Positions 38,244-47,101 of a stretch of DNA of 64,000 nucleotides are shown piece after piece (position 1 is the first letter of the stretch; every line of letters begins with the position of its first letter). A program made the position numbers and the translations under genes. The stretch lies in NCBI GenBank assembly GCA_907163375.1, contig CAJQUW010008710.1, positions 62,001 through 126,000 on the forward strand, read 5' to 3'. A model generated the notes under the pieces. It was not told where the DNA came from and did no database searches. It was given only the letters and a program-made list of their open reading frames with translations. This DNA comes from Prostheceraeus crozeri (taxonomy: Eukaryota > Platyhelminthes > Polycladida > Euryleptidae).

Positions 38244-39332
38244 TTAAAAGTTACGAGTGTCTCCCATCTCCACATTTTGTAGATCCTGGTGCGTTATCCA
38301 GCTATTGAATGAATCAGGATATCCTTTCCATTTAACTAGATATTTCCTTTGATTGCCATGACCTTTCCTCCTAATTATTTTATCAATCATATACACCTCT
38401 TCACTTCTGTCTACTACTTGCAATTCATAAGAGTAAAATTTTCCTTCAATTGGATTGCCATGGTAATCTATTAATTTATACATGGTGGGCCTAAATTTTG
38501 TATTTACTTCATCCACAAAAAACTCTTCTTCAGTCCAATTAGGTAGATACCCCTTCTCAAATGTAGACTTGACCTTTGAAATCCGAACTCTATCACCAAC
38601 ATTAATTTTCTTTTCATTGGAAATGTTTTTCGCTTTCTTATCATACAATCGAAGCCATACATCCATCGCATTATCTGGGGTAACATCAACTGGTTTCATC
38701 TTAATGATTCGATGGTAGCTTTCATTGTAATTCTTAACAAATTTCTGCAGCTCACCTACCCAAACATGTGTATTTTTTGCAGTGAAATAGCGCCATATTT
38801 TTGTCTTCAGTGTGCGATTGAACCTCTCAACCATGGCAGCTTTATAAGCACTTTTGACACTAAACAATTCCACATTATGACTTTTAAGGAGACTTCGAAC
38901 ATGAGAGTTTTCGAATTCCTTCCCTTGATCGGTCTGTATTCTTTGCGGAACACGCCCCTCATCGAAAATGCTCTGAAAAGCCGCTTCAACTTCTGGTCCT
39001 CGTTTAGATTTCAGCGCACGTGCCCAAGCATAGCGAGATAAAATATCTATTACGGTTAAGATGTATTTATAGCCATCATTGTACTGTGATATCTGTTGCA
39101 TGTCAGCCAAGTCCGCTTGCCATTGACTATCTATATTGTTAACAACATATTTTCTTGTTGGAAACCGCTTTCTCGCATTTTTGTGAAGAGTGTAAGTCGG
39201 TTGACTCCTCAACCACTTCTTGACTTTCTCTATTCCCACACCTGCTGCACGGGCTAGAACCTCCGGACGACTGAAACTTGCGGGATGATTTAAGTCGTAA
39301 TAAATCTTTCTGAGTTTCACTGCTGTACTCAT
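38244..39332 (-). CDS. INT: RVE integrase with C-terminal chromodomain
   Basis: From ATG 39332 (MSTAVKLRKIYYD) the protein has 363 residues. The catalytic core has D74 in WQADL, D135 in TDQGKEF and E169 in MVERFNRTLK, spaced as in retroviral-type integrases. Next comes an SH3-like stretch (VGDRVRISK). The last 50 residues form a chromodomain (IIRRKGHGNQRKYLVKWKGY, then FNSWI), which in related integrases reads histone methyl-lysine and biases target choice. A partly overlapping frame reaches upstream to 39465; how translation begins is open. Confidence 0.93.
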   Translation of the reverse strand: MSTAVKLRKIYYDLNHPASFSRPEVLARAAGVGIEKVKKWLRSQPTYTLHKNARKRFPTRKYVVNNIDSQWQADLADMQQISQYNDGYKYILTVIDILSRYAWARALKSKRGPEVEAAFQSIFDEGRVPQRIQTDQGKEFENSHVRSLLKSHNVELFSVKSAYKAAMVERFNRTLKTKIWRYFTAKNTHVWVGELQKFVKNYNESYHRIIKMKPVDVTPDNAMDVWLRLYDKKAKNISNEKKINVGDRVRISKVKSTFEKGYLPNWTEEEFFVDEVNTKFRPTMYKLIDYHGNPIEGKFYSYELQVVDRSEEVYMIDKIIRRKGHGNQRKYLVKWKGYPDSFNSWITHQDLQNVEMGDTRNF

Positions 39333-39494
39333 CGTCTTTGTTCTGATTTGCACGCGTATTACTCGCACAGCAACTGCTAACACAATTGATATCAACCTCT
39401 ATGCCCTCTTCTGCTTTACCTTCGAGCGCAGATTTCAAACAGCAGCAAAATTTTTGTAACGACATGATATGAGAGAGGCTTAATTCATATTTGC

Positions 39495-40145
39495 TTAATA
39501 TTTACTATACTCCTTCGCAACACGCATTGAGCGCCTAGTAGCTCTTTTTGGTTGCAGATCGTCGGGATCTGCAAGCTCTCGCTTGACCGCCATCGTGGGT
39601 GTTTTACTCTTTGATCCATCTTGTAAGTGACCCCTATCCAATTCATTCACAGTCGGTCCTCCAATAATATTGTGAGGTACATTTTGATCAGATAAAATTT
39701 TCTGAAAATATGTCCACCCTTGTGGTGCACCTAGTTTTCGCCTTACATCTCTGACAGCATATTGCAGAAGGTCATCTATGTGACTATTTCTAATAACATC
39801 ACCAGTTGTTTCATCTATTATCTCCCCTCTCTCATTGAACTTCACATGTGGATCAATGAAGTCAAATAATCGCTCAGCGCGCACACGATATGGTCGAGGT
39901 GTTGACAAGGTTATAAATCGTCGCAACTTGTCACGAATCTGTCGCCTCTCGTCAATGTTTTCAGCTGCTAACTGCATTCGTCGATAGGGATCCTTAATCT
40001 TCTGAATTTCCATATCCTTTTGTGTTAGTTCCTTAAGTTGATTCGTAATAGGTTGATCTATATTTTTGACTTCCTGTGCACTTTGTAATGTAGTCAATTG
40101 TACATACTCCTCTTGAGGAATGACTACCATCTTTGAATACGACAT
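39495..40145 (-). CDS. Conserved Polinton protein, unknown
   Basis: Start taken at ATG 40145 (MSYSKMVVIPQEEY), with another ATG ten codons upstream. The 216 residues begin with an MVVIPQEEY word seen in a common Polinton accessory family. They continue with a charged helical stretch (QKIKDPYRRMQLAAEN, IDERRQIRDKLRRF), a probable folded middle (IRNSHIDDLLQYAVRDVRRK) and a basic tail (PKRATRRSMRVAKEY). It lies between ATPase and integrase genes with very short spacers. A virion or DNA-binding role is possible. Confidence 0.7.
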   Translation of the reverse strand: MSYSKMVVIPQEEYVQLTTLQSAQEVKNIDQPITNQLKELTQKDMEIQKIKDPYRRMQLAAENIDERRQIRDKLRRFITLSTPRPYRVRAERLFDFIDPHVKFNERGEIIDETTGDVIRNSHIDDLLQYAVRDVRRKLGAPQGWTYFQKILSDQNVPHNIIGGPTVNELDRGHLQDGSKSKTPTMAVKRELADPDDLQPKRATRRSMRVAKEYSKY

Positions 40146-40184
40146 GTTTGAAAATAATAAGGCAACAAAGTACATTGCTTAAAA

Positions 40185-40820
40185 CTAACTGTGAACCGAG
40201 AAAACTGTCATTGGTTCAGCGGAATTAGGTATGATATTTGTTCGAAATCGAAGTCGTTCCGGACATTCCTGGGTTAGATCAATAAATAGATAACCATGTG
40301 GTTTCTTTGTTACATCTTCATATATTTTTGAAAGTACTTTAGGTTGTTGAGGTAATATCTGTCTACTGAGATGATGTATCTGACTGCTATCTCTTGGATT
40401 TTTAAATATTGCCAAATAATGTGTATTCAAACTTCTAGTTCTTTGCTCTTTCCCTCCATCGAAGATGTTTTGGGTGATGTAGATAATAAAAGCTTCCCTA
40501 TGATGTGCAGTTTGAATGAACATTTCAGTTACATCCTTTGAAGATTTGCTTTCTCGTAATAGATCATCTAATACTAGTAAGTCACCTGCTTTGATATCCT
40601 CAGTTGATGGCAACCCTTGCTTCACCTCATAACCTTTCTGGCGAAGTGCAGAATGTAGTTGTGGTTGAAATATTCCATAATACCATTTGACTCTCTTAAT
40701 TTCCTTGTTAAACATTTCATTTCTATATTGTAGCAATTCAGTTACAAATGTAGTTTTACCGGACTGACTTGGTCCAGCGACACACATTGTGCGATCAGTG
40801 AATAGACGAAAATCTGTCAT
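40185..40820 (-). CDS. ATP: FtsK/HerA-type genome-packaging ATPase
   Basis: The 211-residue protein has Walker A GPSQSGKTT (16-24) and Walker B LLVLDDLL (81-88, D85/D86). It also has the A32-family sensor region YITQNIFDGGKEQRTRSL and the NPRDSSQIHHLSRQ motif. Such ATPases drive DNA into preformed capsids in adenovirus-like and Polinton-like elements. The length is typical for the family. Confidence 0.95.
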   Translation of the reverse strand: MTDFRLFTDRTMCVAGPSQSGKTTFVTELLQYRNEMFNKEIKRVKWYYGIFQPQLHSALRQKGYEVKQGLPSTEDIKAGDLLVLDDLLRESKSSKDVTEMFIQTAHHREAFIIYITQNIFDGGKEQRTRSLNTHYLAIFKNPRDSSQIHHLSRQILPQQPKVLSKIYEDVTKKPHGYLFIDLTQECPERLRFRTNIIPNSAEPMTVFSVHS

Positions 40821-40961
40821 CTTATAATTCCATTAACATTAAACTCATCATCCCACTAATTTTGCTTAGAACAACAAAACAGACACATGTTCCAGATCAA
40901 GTTTATTTACATTCAGAATAGAAACTTTCAAGTTACATTTACAAATTAAAACATTTACAAA

Positions 40962-41696
40962 TTAAAACATTTGTGTTTCCTCATCACAATTAGGATTATA
41001 AAAAGTTTTCAAGTCAGCGTCTTGGCGCTTCAACTTCAATTTAGGATTCCCATCTTTAGATTTCCGCCCTCGCTTTTTGCTCTCTTCCTTCCCATCACTT
41101 GAAGCAGTCTTATCAATGTTAATTAAACATTTATCAATTGGTAGTGGTTCATAGACTAGTTGAAGAACCTTCATTTGCAAAGATGCGACTTTACCAGTCG
41201 AGCCATGTGAGCCAATATAAAGTCCGGTAACGTGCACTAAGCCCATATAGCGGCCCCGTTTGAGATCCTCACATTCCATCGCGTTTGTAAAGAGATCGAA
41301 TGCTTGAAAATGATCCGATAGTTTTAAAAACAGTGTATCGAATTCCGGCAATTCCTTATAACCAACTCCTTCCTCTAATGCCTTTCTCCAATGAGTGGGA
41401 GCACTTTCAGGCAGCTCAACACATTCTTTCGCGAAAGAGTCAATAGTTTTAAGAATCACCTGTTGCCATTTTGGAAAAGTCACTCGCATTTGTCTCATAT
41501 TGCTATACCCTGATGTAGACATACCATTACTGTGGAAGAATGGAACTTGAAGATAAAAGCCATCATCACCATAATTCAAGGTTTGAAAGTAGAACGTATT
41601 TCCAATCCCTTGCACCTTTCGTGTCGGACGAAGCTTCAAGAGATCTTGCTCAAAAGCGTCACCTTCCTCTCTGATTGTATACATTTTCTGAGTCAT
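40962..41696 (-). CDS. Polinton protein, possible single-strand DNA-binding
   Basis: The 244-residue protein has alternating strand-like segments (NTFYFQTLNYGDDGFYLQV; GRYMGLVHVTGLYIGSHG; GKVASLQMKVLQLVYEP) that would suit an OB fold. It ends in a basic, low-complexity tail (KKRGRKSKDGNPKLKLKR). A TATATAAGG box lies 85 bases upstream (41781-41789), as for the polymerase gene, which would suit a replication protein. The assignment is inference; the family is not recognised by name. Confidence 0.65.
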   Translation of the reverse strand: MTQKMYTIREEGDAFEQDLLKLRPTRKVQGIGNTFYFQTLNYGDDGFYLQVPFFHSNGMSTSGYSNMRQMRVTFPKWQQVILKTIDSFAKECVELPESAPTHWRKALEEGVGYKELPEFDTLFLKLSDHFQAFDLFTNAMECEDLKRGRYMGLVHVTGLYIGSHGSTGKVASLQMKVLQLVYEPLPIDKCLINIDKTASSDGKEESKKRGRKSKDGNPKLKLKRQDADLKTFYNPNCDEETQMF

Positions 41697-41780
41697 GTTT
41701 CAACAAGTACTAATTCGGAGCTTTCAACCAGCGCAAATGAATTGTCACTTGAAAGTGGTAAAATATCATTAAAGCGTCTT

Positions 41781-41789
41781 CCTTATATA
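41781..41789 (-). promoter_or_regulatory. TATA box for the 41696 gene
   Basis: TATATAAGG on the minus strand, 85 bases before the ATG. Confidence 0.7.
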
Positions 41790-41847
41790 CACCTATATAT
41801 GACTCATCAATCAAAGTGATGACGTGTCACTTTATCATTCGCTAACC

Positions 41848-42240
41848 TTATATTAACATTGCAGCAGTTGCTGCAATCCTTCCAAGCGGACTATTGATTA
41901 CACCATTAATACTGTTTCCAATATCATTTAACATACTTAGAAACCCACCACCACTGCGCTGAATTAAGTTTCGCCTTTTCTTATCACTACTCCTTGGATT
42001 TGAAAACTTTTTAATGCTATTCAAAGAGCCAGCATTCAACAGAGGCTTGTAAATAGGTAGACATTTGTGTATTGCAAAAGCTAAATCACGAATGAAATCA
42101 TCACTTGAATTTTGAATCAATTTACACTTCTTCTTATTATCATGTATCCTGTTTAACTTTCGCAACGCCTTTTTAAACTGACTTGAAGGTTTGAAAGACC
42201 GTTTCGATTGACGAGAAGATGCCTTCCGTTTTACAGACAT
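41848..42240 (-). CDS. Small basic Polinton virion-type protein
   Basis: The 130-residue protein has a basic N-terminus (KRKASSRQSKRSFK), a middle helical part, and the tail LIQRSGGGFLSML followed by a hydrophobic glycine/alanine stretch (GRIAATAAMLI). The (I/L)-Q-x-G-G-G-F junction before a membrane-active-looking tail is a recurrent small-protein pattern in Polintons. It resembles precursors cut by the adenain-type protease. A membrane or vertex role is inferred. Confidence 0.7.
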   Translation of the reverse strand: MSVKRKASSRQSKRSFKPSSQFKKALRKLNRIHDNKKKCKLIQNSSDDFIRDLAFAIHKCLPIYKPLLNAGSLNSIKKFSNPRSSDKKRRNLIQRSGGGFLSMLNDIGNSINGVINSPLGRIAATAAMLI

Positions 42241-42368
42241 TTTTATTCTAATATGGAAATAGATAATACAATTACAATTTTTGCTTAGTACTTACAACAT
42301 TATATACAAAAGTTTACAAGCATTCACACAGAGTTTGTTGCTGGTACTTATAAAATTACATAAAACAC

Positions 42369-42992
42369 TTAACAAGTTGTAGAGGGAAACTGATATACAC
42401 TCACATCGGCTAGAGTCTGATTTGTAGCAGTTATGAGCTGCTCAATGTCTTTCATTAGATGTTTTGAAATTGGACAGCACATACAGCAGGGCTTTGAATG
42501 GAAAGTCTTTAAAATATTGGCATAGTATGCCCGCAAACTGATTACCTCAGAATGTCCTTGAGCAGCCACATTGATGCTTACTGATGGCGGTCCACTGAAC
42601 AAGTCCAGTTTGCATTTGTCACCCTTCTCGTCATAGTAGCTGGAGGTGATAATGTCATGGAGACATGTGTTGAGTTTCCGTTGGATACTGGTGCACCAAC
42701 AGCGAGAGTATTCCGGTACAATCTCCGTTTGAGATAGTGGGCGAAATACTTCGTTGAGCCAGAATCTTGCAACTCGTGTAAGAGCGTTGTTCACGACTCT
42801 CATCAACATTCTCTGCACCACAACGTCCTCTCCGCAGCGGAAATACTTCACTATTTCCTCCATCAGATCCACCAAATCCGCTTTATAGCCAGTTATATTC
42901 ACGGCAGAATAAAATATATTGCCCGTGAAGAGTTGACTTCGGTAAATTATTGAAATGGGAATGTTGGTAGTGAACGACATGCTGATTGACAT
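42369..42992 (-). CDS. Polinton accessory protein, unknown
   Basis: The 207-residue protein starts at ATG 42992. It is rich in helices with several cysteines, including KPCCMCCPISKH near residue 170 and a CWC at about 98. The family is unrecognised. A TATATAAGG box (43039-43047) precedes it by about 50 bases, placing it in the TATA-promoter class. It lies between the UBA-RING gene and the small basic protein gene. Confidence 0.65.
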   Translation of the reverse strand: MSISMSFTTNIPISIIYRSQLFTGNIFYSAVNITGYKADLVDLMEEIVKYFRCGEDVVVQRMLMRVVNNALTRVARFWLNEVFRPLSQTEIVPEYSRCWCTSIQRKLNTCLHDIITSSYYDEKGDKCKLDLFSGPPSVSINVAAQGHSEVISLRAYYANILKTFHSKPCCMCCPISKHLMKDIEQLITATNQTLADVSVYQFPSTTC

Positions 42993-43038
42993 TGTATTAG
43001 CCTCAAATTATGCTTGAAATAGAACGGTACAATGTCCT

Positions 43039-43047
43039 CCTTATATA
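43039..43047 (-). promoter_or_regulatory. TATA box for the 42992 gene
   Basis: TATATAAGG on the minus strand, about 50 bases before the ATG. Confidence 0.7.
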
Positions 43048-43102
43048 GAAAAGTCAAACAAAGACACAATAGTGACCAATCACAGACCTGCATGATGACT
43101 CA

Positions 43103-43612
43103 TCATGTACGATATACAGTGACTGTTGAAGATATTTCTTCATCGCAAAGGGGACAAGATGAAGTTTCAAAGGGTACATAACATGTAGAACACATAACGC
43201 TATGACAACATGGCAAAAAGAGAAGGGATCGTTCCTGTTTAAAACATTTAACGCAGTTCCGTTCACATAATAATTTAAATGTCTCTTGTTCTAATTTCCT
43301 TCTGAAGTCACTTTTATTGGGAGAACTTTTTATTAAAACACTGTCAGATGTCTCCTTCTTTCCATATCGTTCCAATTTGATCCTCCTAATTTCACTATCA
43401 TTGCAGTGTAGCATGGAGAAATCCTCTATCCACCTACGATCCAAATTGTGATTCATAGCATGCTCATCTAGATCCATTAGTCGATCAACTAAATCACCAG
43501 CGTTGATATTTTCACTGAGATTTGTTACAGTTTCTATGGCTTTGAACGAATATCCAAGGTCTCTTGCGACAACCCACGACGTTGGGATACTAGTCATCAT
43601 TATGTATGCCAT
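43103..43612 (-). CDS. IAP-like UBA-RING protein (no BIR domain)
   Basis: The 169-residue protein starts at ATG 43612. Residues 13-52 (VVARDLGYSFKAIETVT, then NAGDLVDRLMDLDEHA) follow the UBA domain of inhibitor-of-apoptosis proteins. The C-terminus is an IAP-type C3HC4 RING: CVKC, then LLFLPCCHSVMCSTC, then SSCPLCDEEI and the final VTVY, where cellular IAPs have VRTF. RING domains of this type act as ubiquitin E3 ligases and dimerise. A BIR domain is absent. The gene sits next to the right terminal repeat and has a TATAAATA box (43627-43634). A host-derived role in blocking cell death or immune signalling is inferred. Confidence 0.8.
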   Translation of the reverse strand: MAYIMMTSIPTSWVVARDLGYSFKAIETVTNLSENINAGDLVDRLMDLDEHAMNHNLDRRWIEDFSMLHCNDSEIRRIKLERYGKKETSDSVLIKSSPNKSDFRRKLEQETFKLLCERNCVKCFKQERSLLFLPCCHSVMCSTCYVPFETSSCPLCDEEISSTVTVYRT

Positions 43613-43626
43613 CAAAAACTATCTCA

Positions 43627-43634
43627 TATTTATA
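43627..43634 (-). promoter_or_regulatory. TATA box for the UBA-RING gene
   Basis: TATAAATA on the minus strand, only 15-22 bases before the ATG, so the mRNA leader would be almost absent unless a downstream ATG is used. Confidence 0.5.
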
Positions 43635-43695
43635 GCATAGTTTGTCTACGTAAAAGGAAAATCAATGTGTCATCTTGATTACAATGGTTGCAATA

Positions 43696-44073
43696 GTCAC
43701 AATAGTCGCAATTGAGCAAACCCATTCAAAATCAAACAACGGACGTCTATCGGTACGTACCCAAGTGCTCAGAACCAAACCACACAAGTTCGATCATAGA
43801 CGTTCCGAAACACAGTGTACCAAACACATGTACCTATCCAGTAAAACAGATCTCATACAAGTTCCTATTGATAACACTGAATTATACATGTACCTATCCG
43901 TGTGCCTATCGATAACTAAAGTATACATGTACCTATCCATGTACCTATCCATGTTCCTATTGATAACACTAAACTTTACATGTACCTATCCATGTACCTA
44001 TTGATAACACTAAACTTTACATGTACCTATCCATGTACCTATCCCTGGCAAGTAGGGCACAGTTTTCACTACT
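43696..44073 (-). repeat. Polinton right terminal inverted repeat
   Basis: The 378-bp repeat is the reverse complement of 23384-23749 apart from one extra 12-bp GGTACATGGATA unit. Confidence 0.95.
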
Positions 44074-44079
44074 AACTTC

Positions 44080-44719
44080 ATCTACAAACCTTGTGTTCTG
44101 AAAAAGTTGAACATCGACCAACTTGTCTGTATTTAAACAAAATCCCTGTTTTGTGTCCACAGAAGGAGGATGACTCACTCCCACAAACCCCTTTCTGTTT
44201 TGCAGAATAGGTATTCTTTAAAAACAGAACGCAATCCGTATTACAGAACTGAAAATACAGAGCGATGTGAACCGGCCTTTAGGTGAAATGCATAGTATGA
44301 GACAAAATGAAATGTTTTCACATTAAAACCTTCCATCTGGTTTATCCTAGCTCCTGCAACTGATAATGGGATTGCCGTCTGGTGAGCAAGCAGGCCATTT
44401 CAAGTTTGCCTGCTGGCTTGCGTTTTAAATGAAATAGTCACACAGATCCTGTGACAAGTGGCGTTGTCGTCCATGTAAATCTAGTCGGAGGAAGGACCAT
44501 CCAATTGGAAGGACATTGGAAGAATGGATACTTCTATTCTTCCCCCCCCCCACATTTATAAAGTTTTCAAAAATCATCAAATTTCGCCAGAGTTAGTCAT
44601 ATTGTGTTAAGAATAGACTTGATCTGTCACTGAGTGATACTACAACACGACTGAGAAGTCTTACTTGAACCCTGGGATGAAGGATTGGTCCCTTGGATAC
44701 TCAGTTGGAATACAAGGTA
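44080..44719. other. Intronic sequence, nothing recognised
   Basis: No gene or clear repeat boundary. A run of ten C lies at 44544-44553. Confidence 0.35.
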
Positions 44720-45345
44720 CAGCTGTGGGTACTTGTGGGTTATCTCCCCCCCCCAGGTTTTCAAATTTGTGTAAAATCCGTAGAAATGAATCAATCGTTA
44801 CAAAACTTTAAGTGCACGTGAGTGAGGATATTTTCTACCCACATACCAAAACTTGTGCAAATTGGACAAGTACTTTCTGAATTAGGAGCGATAACTTGAA
44901 GTGAAGCGTTGCTGCAGCTTGATCCGACTTCTTCTGACCTCATCGTCTGAGCAGAAAGCACTTGAGGTTAACAGAGGCATTTCCCGACAACTCCTGAAGT
45001 GATGATGACCAAGCCATATCCCTTACACAAACATTTTCAACTTAATAAAGGTGCGGCAAGGTAGTGGCTGTGAGAAGATTTCAAATAGCAGTTAGTAATG
45101 GATGAAGAGGGAGAGAGAACAATGCACACACGAGTAACAATAACGCGTCGAACAGACGAAGTCAGACCATGCTGTTGACATCGCTACGCTTCACGTTATC
45201 GTCTCTTTGCATGTGGGTAGAAAATATACTCAAGAACGTCTGCCTGAAGTTTGGTGAATATTGATTCATTTTTGAAGATTTTACACAAATTTGAAAACAT
45301 GGGGGGGGGGAGACAACCTATAAGTACCCAGCTGTGGTCAAGAAC
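44720..45345. mobile_element. Foldback MITE
   Basis: Arms of about 200 bp (44720-44930 and 45145-45345) are diverged inverted repeats. Both contain the CAGCTGTGGGTACT end, a G/C run and TTTTCAAATTTGTGTAAAAT. Two pieces of a sister copy lie at 15587-15735 and 17880-17965. No coding sequence. Confidence 0.8.
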
Positions 45346-46379
45346 TGTGATTGTTGTAATAACGTGCAGTTGTCTAATTCTGAGGCTGTAAATGTTCTAC
45401 AAGTCAGATAAGAGGAGTTTTGCACACTCAACGCTATGCGAAGTTAGTCAGACTGCCCGTAGGAGCAAGAGAAGATCGTTGACGATGCAACAGTCGCGGG
45501 AGTCAGCAACGGAAATGTAGGGGGGGGGGAGAATAGAAGTACCGAAGAATGTGCCTTTGCAAAGCATTCATCCATTGGAATTCATGTTGTACCCTTGGAT
45601 ATGGAGTTCAGTTCATCCATATCGCAGCCCAAAAAGTAGGCAATTTTCCACCTCCCTGGTTTACAGGCAATGTCAAATGGAAAGGGAGAAAATTTAGTTT
45701 TCCACCTCTCGACGATGGTCTTTGGGACATCTACTTTTCGTCCAACTGTAACATCAGAACTTTCGAAAGTAGTGGCTTTTGGTAAGTCGTTTTGGCGGAT
45801 GGCCCTTGAATTGTTTTTATCACAGAATGCTGTTTAAAATTTCGTTTAAAAAAAGTGTAACATTTTAAATGTCTTATATATGCAATCTTTTAGCTGCACA
45901 TTTTCTCTATGTAATTAGTGTTCACCTAGCCTAGGGCCATGCATGCCGGTTAGTCCTTGTTCAGTGTCCCGAAACGACTATCCTGGGACGCTATAACAGC
46001 TCGATTTAGGATTCATGCAAGCCCTGTTCATAAATGAAGAGTACTTGATCAACGTCTTCTACTGGAACTGGCTTGTTGCATGGACAGGTCTTCTTCTCTT
46101 CTGCTTTACTGTGAGAGCTACTGACATTTTCTTCCTAAATTCGTGCACGAACTTATTATTTTTAATTTGTAGATTGTCACCCAACATCAATAAAACGACA
46201 ATTCTTAATCTGTTCTTCCAGTCGTCTTGTAAGTTGAGGAGCGTCAAACATCGCAAAATTCCATTTGTTTATGTAGATCCATGCACTTCCGAGTTAAGTG
46301 GACTTAACAACGTAATGATCTAACATTCATTTAGTAACTCAAAGTGATATTTATAATTTTTATGATTATGATTGTACTT
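45346..46379. other. Intronic sequence, nothing recognised
   Basis: Plus-strand frames at 45549-45785 and 46015-46323 show no domain that I can name. Confidence 0.35.
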
Positions 46380-46488
46380 TTAGGGCAGAAATCTGCCACA
46401 GCATCTAGAAACACGATATTTCTGGCAATAGCTATCATACTAAACCATAGAAGCAGATAATGCAGTTTAGACAGCTGAACCGCAATAT

Positions 46489-46601
46489 AAGAATAGTATC
46501 CACTTTTAGAGGGCATAAATGCATAGATTCCGAGGGCGTGTTAGCGCACGAGGAATTAGCATTTATGCCCGATAAAAGTGGATATTATTGGTATTCTAAC
46601 C
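46489..46601. repeat. Long imperfect palindrome
   Basis: Arms of about 50 bp centred near 46547, sharing TCCACTTTTA and GGCATAAATGC with their complements. Confidence 0.85.
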
Positions 46602-47101
46602 CAATGAAGATGAAATCTATGTCGCTGCCTATAATCAATGATTCCGTGATATGTTTATAAATGAAAATCTATGTTAGATAAAGGATATCTTGAAATCTCT
46701 AATGAATCGAGAGAAGTGAGCCTAGATATTACTGCTAATGTGTATGCATGAATCTTCCTAAAATATTGATATTTGCATCATTTCTATGTATAATTGGCAT
46801 AGAATTTACGTGCTGGGCAATAATGCAGTTTTTTATCCAATGTTAAACTATGCCAGTTTATCTAGTAATGTATTTTTTGCTATCTAGAGATCTCATTAAA
46901 TCCCGTAATATCCCTGTCCCTGTTAAAACGAGGGGCAAATTAACTACGCATAGAAATCCCTCATATTGAAAAGAAGTGCATAGATAACAAAATATAATCA
47001 AATAAGTTAGCAACACCAAATAGCATGTAAACTCAAAACAGTCAGAAAATAAGATTATTAGCGATGAATAAAATCGAACCTACCAAGGGTAAGATACGAA
47101 G

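Larger units (their letters stand above)
23384..44073. mobile_element. Polinton/Maverick element, looks whole
   Basis: The 20690-bp element starts AGTAGTG and ends CACTACT. A perfect 6-bp duplication AACTTC flanks it (23378-23383 and 44074-44079), matching the AG start and 6-bp target site of the family. It encodes protein-primed DNA polymerase B, RVE integrase, packaging ATPase, adenain-type protease, penton and major capsid protein, plus accessory genes. The two gene blocks converge near 34200-34345. The core genes each occupy one uninterrupted frame, and I noticed no obvious breaks. The near-identical terminal repeats point to a young insertion. Confidence 0.97.

Noticed and set aside
36060-43000. 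GCTAATA word just before the ATG of the major capsid and 42992 genes as a late promoter
   Set aside because: Only two good cases and one of them also has a TATA box; too few to claim.
45549-46323. Two plus-strand frames near the Crypton
   Set aside because: No domain, no splice context and no similarity that I recognise.
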